Source: Tetragonia tetragonoides (lineage: Eukaryota > Streptophyta > Magnoliopsida > Caryophyllales > Aizoaceae). Taken from it: a stretch of DNA of 64,000 nt. The position numbers and the translations under genes were made by a program. The stretch spans positions 20,779,001 to 20,843,000 of the forward strand of contig CM076141.1 of NCBI GenBank assembly GCA_038025085.1, read 5' to 3'. Below the pieces are notes generated by a model. The model made no database searches. It saw only the letters and a list, made by a program, of their open reading frames with translations, and was not told the origin of the DNA. Shown here in pieces: positions 1 through 11,968 of the stretch; position 1 is the first letter of the stretch, and each line of letters begins with the position of its first letter.

Positions 1-1824
1 CAAGATCTCATAGATAATGGGACCATCCCAGCCCCAGATATGAAAAAAACCTAATAACAACAGTAATCCATTAGGCCTAGAGGTCTCTACTCTAGAAGCC
101 CATTTTTTAAGTTCAAGCCAAGAGCGTCAAGAGAAGCATGAAGATGTCAAGCGCCTTCAAGATTAGTCTTCTCTTAGGATTTTGTTTTTTTTTCGAGTTC
201 AATACGATTAGTATGAGTTGGAGAGTCCCTCCCAGTTCATTCTTTCTCAATTCGAGCTCAAGTCTACTTTAGGAGTTATCAAGTCTTAGCCGTGTGTTTC
301 TTCCTTTCTATTCAATAAAGTCAAATACTTTTCTCTATTGTGTTATATCTTCTATCCATGGAGCACTCAAATTCAATGATGAATCCAAGTTGCAATAATT
401 CATGAATGCTAAGGGAAAAGATGATGAATTCAAATCAAAGGACAAAAATAAGAATAAGAGCATGTGTCCATAAGTAAAGTCGAGGACAGGAGGCATTCAT
501 TTGTCACCCTTTATCAATCCTTTTCAATCCACATTCAAAATCCACATGCAACCAAGTTGGGCCTCAAACACATAGCCATTCATTTCATACCCACGAAATC
601 CTTAACCTAGGGGGTTTGATAGTTTGCAATCCGTTGTGTTACCATCCATGAGAGATGTGGAATTCCAAGAGTTTAGAAGATTTGGAAAAAGAGAAAGAGA
701 AACAAAAAAAAAAAAAAAATGTTCAAAGTGCAAAAGCAAAAGCGAAAATAAAATTAAAAAAAAAATAAATGAAATTCAAATTCAATCCACGTCTCGAAAC
801 ATAAGGTGACTAGTAGGCACAATGGGGGGGCTTTTGATAGGACTTTGAGCCTTAATAACCCTTTCTTTGGTAACGCAAACACAAGCCTCGCGTTACAACC
901 CGAAAGTCCTCTTAGAGATTTGACACTCAAAACATGTGCATCCCGCTAGGATGAAAACCCGCAAGGGCGGCCTAGACAAAAGTTAGGGCATTAAAGTCAA
1001 ATGAAAAGCCCATTGGGCCCATTCATTCAATGGCCTAGACAAAATTTAGGGCAAGCCCGCTGGATCGATCATCCAAGACAATAATTCAGGCAAAAACTAA
1101 GGACATAATAAATAAATAAAAAAATCCATGAACTACGTCTGGCCTGATTCCGCAAGGATACGTAGGCAGTTTCTCTAAAGGCTCGGCAATATTCTGAATT
1201 CAATCATCAAAAATCCCCTTTATACATTCTCTAAAAGCAACTTGGTTTTCCAAGAATCACCCCAAGTGTTCCGTGGATCATTCATTAGAGCCTAGAACTT
1301 GGACTCGATTATTGAACCCACGTCTTTCTATCCATGACCTCCACGATCAATGTGCTTCCCTTATCACCCCTTCCAATTCTAGTCCACAATTCAAATTGTT
1401 TATCTTTTTGAATCCATACCTTTTCTTCAATCACCCATCATGTCTATATTCTCTGGCTCGTGCAAAGTCTTGCAATAATCGAATAATCAAACTCCGCGCT
1501 CAAGGCTCGACATCAATCCAACAAGTGTTCCTCCAAATCCTTATATGGTAGATGATTCAAGAAGTGTCACCCATCCAAGGTGAAGTCTCCATCGAGACCC
1601 TCCTATTCACTTCGATCAACGAAATTATTTTTACTTTGGACCCCTAAGTCTTTTCTAAACTCGATTTTCAAAATCACTTTTCTCAATCTGCTTTCTATAT
1701 TGGAGCTTTTAGTTTCCATTTCAAGTTCAAGTCGATCATCTATGTGTGTCTATTTCTCGAATGTATGTTTGCATTACCATGTTTGCGTGTGTCTTTGCAT
1801 TTGCATTTACAGGAATACTTAACT

Positions 1825-2175
1825 CAAGTCAACCCCTCAAGTCAATTTGGCGACCCCGACAACCATCTTCAATATTCAAGTCAATCATTCAAATCAATTC
1901 GGCAACCCTGACAGTCATCTTCAATATTCAAGTCAATCATTCAAATCAATTTGGCAACCCCGACATGCATCTTCAATATTCAAGTAAATCATTCAAGTCA
2001 ATTTGGCGATCCCGACAGCCAATATCAATTTCAAGTCAATTTGGCGATTCTTACTGTCGTATTCAATTTAAAGTCAATCTGGCGATCCTGACCATCGTAT
2101 TCAATTTCAAAGTCAATCTAGCGATCCTAACCACCGTCTTCAATTCAAGTCAACTTGGCAATCCTGACAGCCATC
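1825..2175 (+). repeat. Degenerate tandem repeats in TAT1 3' UTR
   Basis: About seven to eight degenerate units of roughly 40-57 bp, each built around 'aagtcaatttggcgaccccgac' or a close variant, followed by 'atcttcaat'. The core TTGGCGACCCCGAC resembles a Tat-type primer-binding site and the 'ggtggcgacttc' motif near the end of the LTR (3975-3986). Units drift in length and sequence, so this is an old array. The array translates openly on the + strand only because of its biased composition. Confidence 0.75.
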
Positions 2176-2288
2176 AACATCAACATCGAAGTCTTCATCG
2201 ACGTCTTCATCAACGGTTCCAATTTGTGCTTGCATTGTATGTTTTCAAAATGTGCATACTTTTCCCTTCGCTATACTTGAGTTAGGCC

Positions 2289-2302
2289 AAAGTGGAGGCT
2301 TC
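2289..2302 (+). promoter_or_regulatory. Polypurine tract of TAT1
   Basis: Purine-rich 'aaagtggaggct' lies immediately upstream of the LTR start TGTAGACACC. This is the position expected for the plus-strand priming site. Its placement defines the left end of the 3' LTR. Confidence 0.7.
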
Positions 2303-4083
2303 TGTAGACACCCTAATGTGTACTCCCTTTTGAATGCCCAATGATGATAACCTATAATGAACATAAAGAATTGAATAACAATGCTCGAAATACTTGTGCT
2401 TATTTGTGTCCCATTATCCATATTTATTCTGGACCCTTCACATTTTCATACTATCAAATAGCCCTTTCTATAAGCTTTCCAATGCCATCTCATTTGTCCC
2501 AAATGGACACCGGAGTCAAAAGTTATGAATTAATGAAGTTACGGGCTAAAAACAATATTCTCATACCCGCATATCACGGTTCAACACATATTTTTATCCT
2601 TTACATGATTAATTGGAGTATTATCCCACTTTGCTTATATTCCCCTTTGAAATATCTTTCCAATGATCTATTATGGGCCAAAATCCCATTAGAAACGAAG
2701 GAGATACGATCTGATGATTGATTAATGCGTTGAAACAGACACCTCCACTGTTTGGGCCATAACTCAAATGATAAATCTGCTATATGAGCCCACAAAATTT
2801 CAAACAAAAGCCATTGAACAAGAAATCCAACGCACCAAGAATCAGGTCAATCGGAGGTCAAACGAGCCCTCCAGCGGCGTTTTTGTGGGAGTGGAGACCG
2901 TAAAATGGGCCGCCGGGCCCATCCTTGTACCGCTGAGCCCCAGCGGCAGCCGCCAGAGCCCATGCGGCATTGTCGAGGCCGCCAGAGCCCCAGGGGCGCA
3001 CCTAGGGGCCGCTGGGCACTAATTTTGGCCCGGGAACCCAAATTTCCTACGTTCTCCGTCCCATTCCCTATAAATACCCCTCTAAACTCCTTTTTTTGGA
3101 GGAAGAACTCATTATCACGGGATTCAACTCAAGGAAACTCTAATCTCTCTTTCTCCTCTCTTCCATTCAACCCTAGTCACATCAATCAAACCCACCTTCA
3201 AACCCTAATCAAGAACAAGTCTCATCCCAAGATCAAGAGCAATTGACATTCAATTCTAGTACAATCAAGGTTTAACCTGAGAGCTCATCTTTTCAACTCT
3301 TAAATCTATTTTCAAAGCATGTTTTGTTTATATTATGATCATGGTTAATATTCTTTGCATGTTTTACTTGTTTTATTTAGTTCATCCTATGTAGATTAAT
3401 TAAAATTATTGAATTCATGATTATCATGTATAGGTTAGTTTAATTATTATCCTTACATGATTTTCATACTTTTTAGTTTAATTTCTAGTTTTCTTATATT
3501 TTATCATGTCTAGTGTAAATATCATATTTTTTGCATGTTTTACAAGATTAATAAATTCAATTAGCATGCTAACATGTAATTTAGAATTTATATCTTTTAT
3601 TTTATTTCCATTGAAGTTACTAACACGTATGTTCATGCAAAATGGCAATTGGCGCGTTAGGCTAGCACGGTAAGGTTGGGGAACATATTTCTATTAATTT
3701 GGTTGTGTTCTATTAATCAAATCATGCAATTGGACAATCATATGCAAAGCGATCTTGGACGACCGGATTGTTTGGAACATTGTTAGGTGAATGAAGAATC
3801 AACATGGATAGGATTAGTAGAGGCCGTTAATACGAGCGATTTAGATGAGATTCGTTTTGTCTTTTCGTACCCACACCCCCGAACTCAATATTTGGCCTTT
3901 GGGTTATATGAGTCATAATTCCCAATAGGAATTTGATGCACTTTGGTTGTTTCCAATTGTTTTCCTTAAAAATTGGTGGCGACTTCATTTGTTCAATAAT
4001 CCCCTAATCAATATCCATCTCTTTTATTTAAGAACGTATAACATATTATTTAAATTAGGCGCCGAAAGGCAAGGGTTCTTGCA
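2303..4083 (+). repeat. 3' LTR of TAT1 (1,781 bp)
   Basis: Starts TGTAGACACC after the purine tract and ends ...GGGTTCTTGCA (TG...CA rule). It contains a TATA box at 3069-3076, followed by an untranslated leader and an AT-rich U5-like part. The TGTAGACAC start is shared with the Tat element TAT-O in this window, and the internal 'ggtggcgacttc' near 3975 also has a counterpart in that LTR. The partner 5' LTR is outside the window, so the target duplication cannot be checked; the right flank begins GTTAT. No gene lies within it. Confidence 0.8.
3069..3076 (+). promoter_or_regulatory. TATA box in TAT1 LTR
   Basis: TATAAATA in a 'ccctataaatacccc' context inside the LTR, the usual position for the retrotransposon RNA polymerase II promoter. 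The same TATAAATACCCC context recurs in the Athila-like LTR at 9155. Confidence 0.65.
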
Positions 4084-4183
4084 GTTATATACCCTCTCTT
4101 CTCCTTACTTCTAGTACATGAATTTTACAAGTGGTCGAGCTCATGACCTAAAACGAGCATGCTTCTTGGGAGTCAACCCAAGC

Positions 4184-5361
4184 TTTTAATTTCTCATATT
4201 TTTTTTTTTGTGGAAAAAAAAAATGAAAAACATGAGAAAAATCCAAAACATGAAAAAAAAATAAAGAAGAAAAAATTTTGTGAAAAACGAAAATGAAAAA
4301 AAAAAGAAACGGTTGTATATAAAGCATTTTCGTTTTTGTGTGAAGTAATTTTCTTGTCTTTGATGGGTTTTTGTGTTGATTGTATGCATAGGTACCCCTT
4401 TTGCCAATGAATTTTGAAGGTCTTGAGGGGGAATAATGGTTTTTGGTGTAATAGTGATTCGAGTTTTTTTTGTGGTGAAGGGTGCTGGGGGTATGTCTTC
4501 AAAGATTAGGTGTTTTGGGCATGATGGAAGTGTCAAGAACATCCTCTTAAGGAAAAATTGTGAAGTTGGGGCTCAAAAGGCAATGCATACAAGGAAAAAC
4601 CCCCTCCCCACCTTCAAAACGGGTAGCAAAACCCCCATTTTAGTTAGCCCCAAATTTTCGCAGCTCACTAATCGAAAATTACCAGAAAAAATGGCCAACT
4701 CCATGGAAAAACGCGTTTTTGGTCATTTTGACTGTTTTTCCTAGTTGAGCCAGTTTTCGCGTGGGTTCTTCTAATCCAGTCGTTTTTCCTTTCACTCTTT
4801 CTCTTCCTTTCACTCTCCCACTCTTATTCTCTCACCTCACACTCAAACCTTAACCCCCAATCTCCCTCATACTCATAATCACTCCATTTGCACTCAAATT
4901 CTTCACTTTTCACACAAATTTCTTCATCCCCATCACTTACCCATCTTTCTCTCACCACAAAAAAAAACCCCAATTTTCATACTTTTCCTCTCTCTTCTCA
5001 TCTTCAACCTCAATCTTCCACCATTGTCACCCACCTTCAAAACCTCAACATTTTCACCATTTTCTTTCACAAAAGCTCCATTTTATCTCACCCAAGCCTC
5101 CATCCCTTTTTCCCTCACAAAAACCCCAAAATTCTCAATTTTTTGCACTTCTCAAAAGCTCTCCCCTCAAAAATCCGAAATTGCAAATTTTATTTGGGGA
5201 TGTTTTAAAGTGGTGTTCTTGGGTGCTTTTGACACTCTCATTGCATTTTCATTCAAGGTTTTGAGGTGAGTTATTGTGGGTATTGTTTTTGTGAAGATTT
5301 TTGTTGAATTACCATGTGGGTTTTGGTATTTTTGGTTCAAAGGTTGTATCTTGACATTGCA
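4184..5361 (+). other. Noncoding spacer between Athila pol and the extra ORF
   Basis: A-rich then C/T-rich DNA with poly-A and poly-T runs at 4200-4310 and a polypyrimidine leader at 4780-5160. Predicted frames on either strand are low-complexity and match nothing I recognise. The stretch 4600-4740 (runs of 'aaaaaccccc' and 'gaaaaacgcgttttt') resembles part of the 3' LTR at 8990-9115. It may be leader sequence for the extra ORF. Confidence 0.5.
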
Positions 5362-6846
5362 ATGGCCACAAAGAGGACAAGGTCCCAAACAAGAGGTCAA
5401 GCTTCCTCCTCGAGCGCGCCTCCTCCACCCCCGCCTCCGCAAGTCCCGGCTCCACAACTCTGTAACTATGTCTCTCCTCCCAATCCTCATAATATTGTGA
5501 TGATAGACCGTTAAATGAAAGAATGCTATGTTAAGTTTGCCAATGTTGGGGTTAAGGCAACTAGATATTGGGATGGCACCACTTTGAAAGCACTTGGAAT
5601 TACACAAGATGTTAGTAGGTTGATTAAGAACATAGGTTTGGGACATTTGATAGAATTACTCTAGAGGTGTTGGCTTCCTTTATTTCATTTGTTAGCATTG
5701 AAGCAAGTGGCGAAAGCTTCGGGGCATGTGGCATTTCGGGTGTGGATCGGGTCCTACATGGTCTCCCTTGGCATGTTCAAGACTACTTGCGATTCCCGCG
5801 AGGGGGAATTTTTGATGAGAACAAAGTCCGGGAATTTGATGAATTGGCCTTTTGGAACCTCATTGCAACCGGAAAATTCGGCGTTGGAGCAAAGGCAACA
5901 AAGATTTAAAACCCGGTGTTTCGTTTTCTCCAACGATACTTGGGTTCCACAATTCTTGCCCGTAACGAGAGCCAAGGAAATGTTCAGTGGACGGAGTTGT
6001 TTGTCTTTTGGGCAATGGTTAACAACGTGAAGATTGATCTTGGCGCTTTACTCGTCCGACAAATATCAAGGATCGCAAATAGGAAGTCCGCGGTGAAACC
6101 ACCACTCATTGGTGGGGTTCTCACCTCCCTTATTCGAGGTATGGGTTTGCTCACCAGAATGGAGGCCTACCCCACCCTAACCAATGACACACGGCTTACC
6201 CTCGGTTACTTCAATTCCATGCTCTTTTTCTTCAAGAGTGGGGAGAAATTATACTTCAGGGTCAATGTCAAGGATCGTTCCAAGCTCCTTTTCCCTCTCC
6301 CTATCAAAGAGCGCACCGACCTCTCCAAACCGGAAAAATGGCTCTACAAAAAGGATTTGACTAATGAGGAGTCCTTCCCCATGTTGGCACCCCAGGCTTT
6401 TGTCAACAATTGAAGAACCCATAGTAAGAGATGAAGAAGAGCAACCGGAGTTTGGGAAACCGAGGAATCCAGTAGGCGATTGGGACTACTTATCTCCTCC
6501 ACACCATGAAAGTGGGTGGCTTACTTATGTGCCTCAAACCTACCATGATAGCAACTACCTCTCACCTCATGAGCATGGTAACGATTACCACTCCTATCAT
6601 GAGTATAGTCATGATTGGCATTCCCCCTACGAGCATTTGAACCGCCGGGTCATCACATTGGAGGACTATCATTGACGAATGCAAACGTCCATGAATCACA
6701 TGTCAACAAGAATTGATCAAATCAACAATCATATGACAAATGTGGATACATCCCTTAGCCTCATGTATTCCATCGTGGGTGACATGAACGACATACTCCA
6801 ACAATGGAGTTCTTGGCATTTCAACCAACAAGCGCCGCCTCAATGA
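5362..6846 (+). pseudogene. Athila-type extra ORF (plant retrotransposon ORF1 / putative plant transposon domain), degraded
   Basis: Starts at ATG 5362 with a basic, Arg/Lys/Ser-rich N-terminus (MATKRTRSQTRGQ) and a Ser/Pro-rich stretch, then a region with 'RYWDGTTLKALGI'. The best-preserved block, 5900-6412, contains QRYLGSTILARNES, 'VQWTELFVFWAMVNNVKIDL' and a GGVLTSLIRGMGL motif. This is the order seen in the plant retrotransposon ORF-1 domain of Athila-group elements (my recollection of Pfam PF20167, not searched). The C-terminal part (6415-6675) is rich in Tyr, His and Ser with repeated SPxEH-like motifs and ends at TGA 6844-6846. In-frame stops at about 5512, 5663 and 5907 and frame changes near 5665 and 6410 show it is dead. 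Its molecular function is unknown. Confidence 0.65.
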
Positions 6847-8715
6847 ACATTGTAAGTTCCCCCTCCCCTCCCTAGCCCTTTTATTGTTTTCTCACATTGA
6901 GGACAATGCATGTCTTAGAATGGGGGGGTGTCTTATGATGTTTTAGTTGGTAGTGTGTTGGTTGGTGGATTTTATGTGTTGGATATATGTGTTTGTTGGT
7001 ATGTTATGGTGATGGGGTGTGGTGTGGTGATTTTTGATGGATTATGGTGTTGATGTGTTGTGGATGTGGTGATTATGATGATGATATGTGGTGGATGTGA
7101 TGTTTACTCCGATTGAACTTTTGCATATAAGAGCATGTTAGGTTGCAATTTTTAATTTTTAACTTATTTAGTTGCATCACTTTGTAGAAATTATCATTTA
7201 GGTTGCATTGAACATGTTTAGGCTCGCAATCATCTAGGTTGTATTTCAAAAAAATATATATAAGAAAATAAAAAAATAAAAACATGAAAAACAAAATCTG
7301 CAAATACAAAAAAAAAAAATAGAAAGAGATGATCCACAACTCGTGATGCCTTAACTTCAGTAGAGAGAGCTTGAGGCCTTTCGAGGCACAATCCTAAGAG
7401 TTTGACATAACTTCTTGTTCGGCTATTGTTCTCTTAGCCCTTTGTATGTAGGCATTCCTCAATCACTTGATAATCTCACTTAATTCGTGAAATAATTGGT
7501 ACGATAGACATTTAAAATCGATGACGTCTCGAGCCTTGAAAATCGACACATCTCTTTCGGTTCCTTGTCTTTCATGAGTGTTTTGGTTCACTTCAGTTGA
7601 TAGTCTTCTAGAACTTGCCTTGATTGTTGATTGAAATTGCACTCGATACCCATATTGCATTGATAGGCTGAAGGCATTCATTTGAGCATTAATTTAAATT
7701 ACATTGAGCTAAATGGCCTCCCACTTTACATACTTTCCCATTTGATACCCCTTTTGAGCTTTTAGCCCTTCATTTGGAAACCATGTTACAATCCAATTCC
7801 TAAACAAGTCTCCCTTCCCAAGCCTTGGCTAGTGGAGTTTGGTAGTCGATTTGGAGTGAAGCGGTCACTTGTGTTATTAAGTTATGAATAAGAAAGAGGG
7901 GGGTTTGATAGTGGAAAAGGAGTAACTCGGTTGATCATTAGTTTCACAAATTGTTAGATTGAAAGTTTGTTCAGTTGTTATAAAAATAAAAGAAAAATAA
8001 AAGAAAAATAAAAAAAAAGAAAAAAGAAAAAAGTTGAATAAGTGTTCTTGGATGATGTTGGGCTTAAATGTTACATTATTGGAAGGAGAAGTCTTTGAGT
8101 AGTGGAGTTGATGTTTGTGATTAGTGGCGTTATTTTTGCATCCGTCGGCTTTTCCGGAGTGGTTCATAGGGGTGTTGTTTTCTCCACTATGCGTTTTGGC
8201 TCTAAGTCCACATACCCAAATTCATACCCTACCTTATTCCAAGCCTACATTATAACCCTAAAGTATTTTTGATCATTGCATTTGGAGTATCATCTAGTGG
8301 TAGAGATCCTAGAGGATAGGCAAGCTTATGGTAAGATACTACCAATGTGTGAACCTTGAGTGACAATTGATTGTTTTCCCCAAACACATATGAGTTTAAC
8401 TAATCCAAACTCCCTAAAGTGAGGGTCTTTCGGACTAATTTTGCTTCATGTTTTGAGTGGGATTATCAAGTTGGTTGAGTGCTTTTATAGTTCGTGACTA
8501 CTTGAATTATCGTCGAATCTTGGAGTTTATGTGATCTTTTTGTATTTGTGTCCCTTAATGGTTTTTCACGTTCTTGATATCCTTGTCTAGTGTTCCCCTT
8601 TGGTATCACAGTTTAGAGCGCGATCTCTCAACCCTCTTGTGTTAACTCTTGAATCTGGTGTGTCTTGGTGGTTGTGTTTGCTTGAGGACAAACAAGAGTC
8701 TAGAATTTGCGAGTT
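6847..8715 (+). other. Athila-like 3' noncoding region
   Basis: No coding signal. It contains a 'ttgaggacaatgcatg...gggggggtgt' block near 6896-6930 and a second 'cttgaggacaaacaagagtctagaatttgcgag' block just before the LTR at about 8680-8715. Both resemble the purine-rich segments that precede LTRs in this group. The second is the likely polypurine tract; the first may be an internal copy. Long A-rich runs occur at 7245-7330 and 7980-8035. Confidence 0.55.
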
Positions 8716-9247
8716 TGATGCACATGTTTATGTGCATACTTTTAGTGCAATATCTCACTAATTCTAGCTAGTTTTTAGTAGTTTGAATGTATTCTTGGTA
8801 ATTTAGCTTCACCTTTTGTTTCTAGGTCACGTTTTCTTGGTTTCTTGGCATTCTAGGATGTTTTGTTGGCATTTTGGATCGAACGAAGCATCATGGATCG
8901 AAAGGAAGGAATGGCGGAGTGGAGATCAAAGCTTGAAGTCACAAAGGAGAGCGAAAAACTGCAAAAAACAGGCTACAAGAGGAAAAACGGGGAAGAAAAA
9001 CCCCCGTTTCACCTCAGGAAGCTCTTCAACGCTTGTTGTCACAAAAAAGGTGGAAAAACGGCCGGAGCCTGTGAAAAACGGCGTAGGCCATTTTTGTCTA
9101 TTTTGGTCGTTTTTCACCCAGTTTTCTGCCCCCTCGCGCACGCGATCCCTGAGATATAAATACCCCCTTCTCTATGGGATTTCATTCTCTAATCTCTTCC
9201 TTAGGCTAAGTTATTTTAGGGTTATTGATAAATACAGTCAAATAGTG
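8716..9247 (+). repeat. Athila-like 3' LTR, left part (interrupted by TEK-M)
   Basis: Begins TGATGCACATG and carries a TATA box at 9155-9162 (TATAAATA). It breaks off at the TAGTG target duplication at 9243-9247. The sequence resumes seamlessly at 51972 and ends ...GGTATCA at 52822, giving matching TGAT/ATCA ends and an LTR of about 1.38 kb. A run of purine/pyrimidine alternation with 'aaaaacccccgttt' at 8995-9010 recalls the spacer before the extra ORF. Confidence 0.7.
9243..9247. repeat. Target-site duplication TAGTG, left copy
   Basis: TAGTG immediately precedes the TGTACAACCC end of TEK-M; the same five bases follow its other end at 51967-51971. Five bases is the normal Ty3 integrase stagger. 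This pair proves that the two outer Tekay LTRs, 40 kb apart, belong to one insertion. Confidence 0.9.
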
Positions 9248-11382
9248 TGTACAACCCCCAAATTCGCAACGATTTCCTGGGAACTATCGATGTCGTTGTG
9301 CACGACTCGACACCACTGAACTGTCCCGAACCCGAGGCGATGTAACTGCAACATTTATCACTATGGAGTAAATGCTAAGCAGAAAGAAACACTAGGCATC
9401 AAAAGGAGCTTACTAAGGAATTAAACAAACTAAACAGTTAATATCAGAGATGTCTATATATTGAGCTAAAACCATTAAACCAAATTATTACAACTTGCCT
9501 TCAAAGGACTAAATCCAATAAAATCCCAACGATCTAATCCAAACAGAAACAGTTCTAAAAACCGACGCCAACTCTACCTTCCAAGTTGTACGTCCTCAAT
9601 CAACTAGACCTGCACTTTGGTTTCCGTGACAGAAACAAAATACAGAAGAACAGAAAAGAAACAAAAGAGAAACAAAAATCAGATAAACTGAATAAATGTC
9701 ATCCGTACCCAGTAAAAACATTTCACAAACCTTACCTGAGGTTTTAGAAGAATCATTTGAAATTCATTTGCATACGCACATAAGCATATAATCAAGCATA
9801 CGCATAAAGACATTATTTTATATACAATTCTTGTATAGTGATCATACAAAATATGACATAGACAATCCGTCTTGATTAGAGAGATGTAAGAGAATAAATA
9901 GAACAACGATTACCCATACTGTTCATCGAAGATACAATCACGCCATTGATTTAATGACTCTAGTGTGCACACTACCTCTATTACAATTACACGAGCCTAG
10001 AGGACTTAATAAATGGGGAATGGTCTGTCCCAGACACACTATGAGGTGTCCATAAGTAACTTGGAAATCACTCATCCCTTGAACTACACCATTAGGTGTA
10101 TTCCTGATTGCTCGACTACTCCTAGGGATCCATTAGGAGTCTTACTCTCATTTAATTCAATTCACATAATTTGCATTGGTTGACATAAGTGGTACTACGA
10201 GACCACGACTTACTAATTCATTTCATGCTCTTGACAATGAATAGTAAATAACGACGATAACAATAATTCAATACGATGAGAATTAAACATGCTTTAATTC
10301 AATAACGACGATAATTCAATAATGATGACAAGTAATGTCTAGCACAAGTTCGACAGCACTTCGGCAGGGTAATATGATATCCAAAAATTCACAAATCACT
10401 AAAGACATTCAACGATAATATAAAGATGCTCACTAGCACTCAATAATACCCCTACCATTTAGCACAAAATTAATAGCATAATAATACTAATAATTCACCA
10501 TTCAATAATTGTCCAATAATCATCTTATGGACTAATTAATTCCCAAAACATGCTAACACCAACATGCTAATTATAAACGATATTTACAGCAGTAAATCAT
10601 GCTTAATAATTCTCATAATAATGACGATATAACTTAATCATGCTTTGCATATTAAATTCACAACAAATTCCCAATTAGCACATAACATATTAAAATAGTT
10701 TTGATGGAGATTTGAAAGAAGGTAGGCATGAACGCTTACAACTAAAACGCTGCCAACAGTAAGTAGGCTCCAACCAATCGACGATAATCACGCTTGCTTG
10801 TTAGGTCCTAATTAAAAATAATTCCCGAATCAATATTAATTAAATATGAAAATACAACGAGTACCGAAATCTCAATCTGATTATTTTGTTAAATTCTTTG
10901 ATTGATTCCAACCGATCTAGGCTTTTAAAAATCCAAAATCCGATTCCGAACGAGTGCAGAAAAATAAAAACATTAAATCAAAAATACTGAAAATTGATTT
11001 AATAATTACGAAAAATGTAAAAACGAAACCCTAACATCAAAACTAGGTCTAGGTCACGGGTACCCGTGCATGGGACCCATAACCCGACCCATCACCACCA
11101 CCACCACCCACTGGCCACCATGGCCGGTGGTGGTGGTCGCCGGAGTTCCGGCGACGTGAGGAGAGAGAGAAACGCGAACGAGAGAGAAAGAGAGAACGCG
11201 AGAGAGAGAGAAGGAAAGAAAGAGAGAGAGGGAGCGTGGGACGGTCGGCCACCCGCCGGTCACCACCTTGGCGTCAGCCCGATGGTCCGGCGACCGAGCA
11301 GCCGCTCGTGAGGTCGCGCAAAGGAGGAGGCCGCGGAAAGAGAAACGAGAAAAAGAACGTGAAAGAGAGAGAGAGAGAGAGA

Positions 11383-11467
<85 letters not shown>

Positions 11468-11968
11468 GGGCTTACCGACGGGAGGGGGTGCTGGTGGTGG
11501 TTCTCCGGTGAGCATCAAAGAGAGAGAGAGACTCGGTGGAGAGAGAGAGGAGAGAGAGAGATCCGACGGTGAGGGAGAGAAAGAGAGGAGAGAGAATGCT
11601 TTGAGGGTTTTGGTTCAGTTTGCAAAACTGATCAGTTGTCTCACATTTTCCTTATATATGCCCTCAGTCAACCTAAGTCAAATACCATTAGGTTTAGGAA
11701 TTTAATTGAATTATTTTCTAGTTTAAATAGCTAATTAAAACTAATTAAAACTATATGAATAATTCTTATTCATATATAAAACATTTTTATTAATCTCCTC
11801 AAAATTAATAAATGCAATTTATGAAAGTCCCACAAAAATAATTTATATTATTATGGCTTTAATTGAGTAAATCGAATCCTTGAATGAATATACGATTTAA
11901 TCTCCAAAACTATTTATAAATCATTTATAAATCAATATAATAATTATAGAAAATATTTGGGTATCACA
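9248..11968 (-). repeat. TEK-M 3' LTR (2,721 bp)
   Basis: Read on the minus strand it runs from TGTGATACCC (11968) to ...GGTTGTACA (9248), matching the other Tekay LTRs along its length. A TATA box lies at about 11652-11659 (minus TATATAAGG). Downstream in transcript direction sits a long CT/GA tract (11155-11590), then AT-rich U5. The open frames overlapping the GA tract are simple-repeat artefacts. The upstream purine tract and integrase end at 11969 onward identify it as the 3' LTR. Confidence 0.9.
11391..11462. repeat. (GA)n microsatellite in TEK-M 3' LTR
   Basis: Near-perfect dinucleotide run of about 36 GA units, inside a wider GA-rich tract (11155-11590). The corresponding tract in the 5' LTR (51285-51590) is much shorter and more interrupted, so the run expanded or contracted after insertion. 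Confidence 0.95.

Larger units (their letters stand above)
1..4083 (+). mobile_element. TAT1: 3' end of a Tat/Ogre-like Ty3 retrotransposon
   Basis: Positions 1-2302 are internal 3' untranslated DNA without a credible reading frame, ending in a purine tract followed by an LTR at 2303-4083. The phrase around 1128-1190 (a 'gaactacgtctg...gattcc...ggatacgtaggcag...ggctcggc' arrangement) is, from memory, typical of the long 3' UTR of Tat-lineage elements. Tandem repeats just before the LTR are also typical of that lineage. The short open frames within 600-2300 have biased, low-complexity composition and I do not regard them as genes. The 5' part of the element lies outside the window. The lineage call is an inference from UTR features, since no pol is visible here. 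Confidence 0.7.
4084..9247 (+). mobile_element. ATH: 3' half of an Athila-like Ty3 retrotransposon, left portion
   Basis: Begins abruptly after the TAT1 LTR. The first 150 bases hold a 'cgagctcatgacc...gagc...cttcttgggagtcaacccaagc' stretch (about 4136-4182), which is characteristic of the DNA just after pol in Athila elements. It is followed by an A/T- and C-rich spacer (4180-5350), one degraded extra ORF (5362-6846), a long noncoding 3' region and the start of the 3' LTR at 8716. The LTR is interrupted at 9247 by TEK-M and continues at 51972-52822. gag, pol and the 5' LTR are missing, apparently cut by TAT1. The family call rests on the extra ORF and the layout. Confidence 0.7.

Noticed and set aside
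1273..2285. Short proteins in 1273-2285
   Set aside because: Low-complexity translation of a Tat 3' UTR and its tandem repeats; no domain recognised.
4186..4542. Phe-rich minus-strand frames at 4186-4542
   Set aside because: Products of poly-A runs in the Athila-like spacer; no homology and no conserved motif.
11054..11705. Arg/Glu- or Ser/Leu-rich proteins in the GA/CT tracts
   Set aside because: Simple dinucleotide repeats give open frames on both strands; they lie in LTRs.
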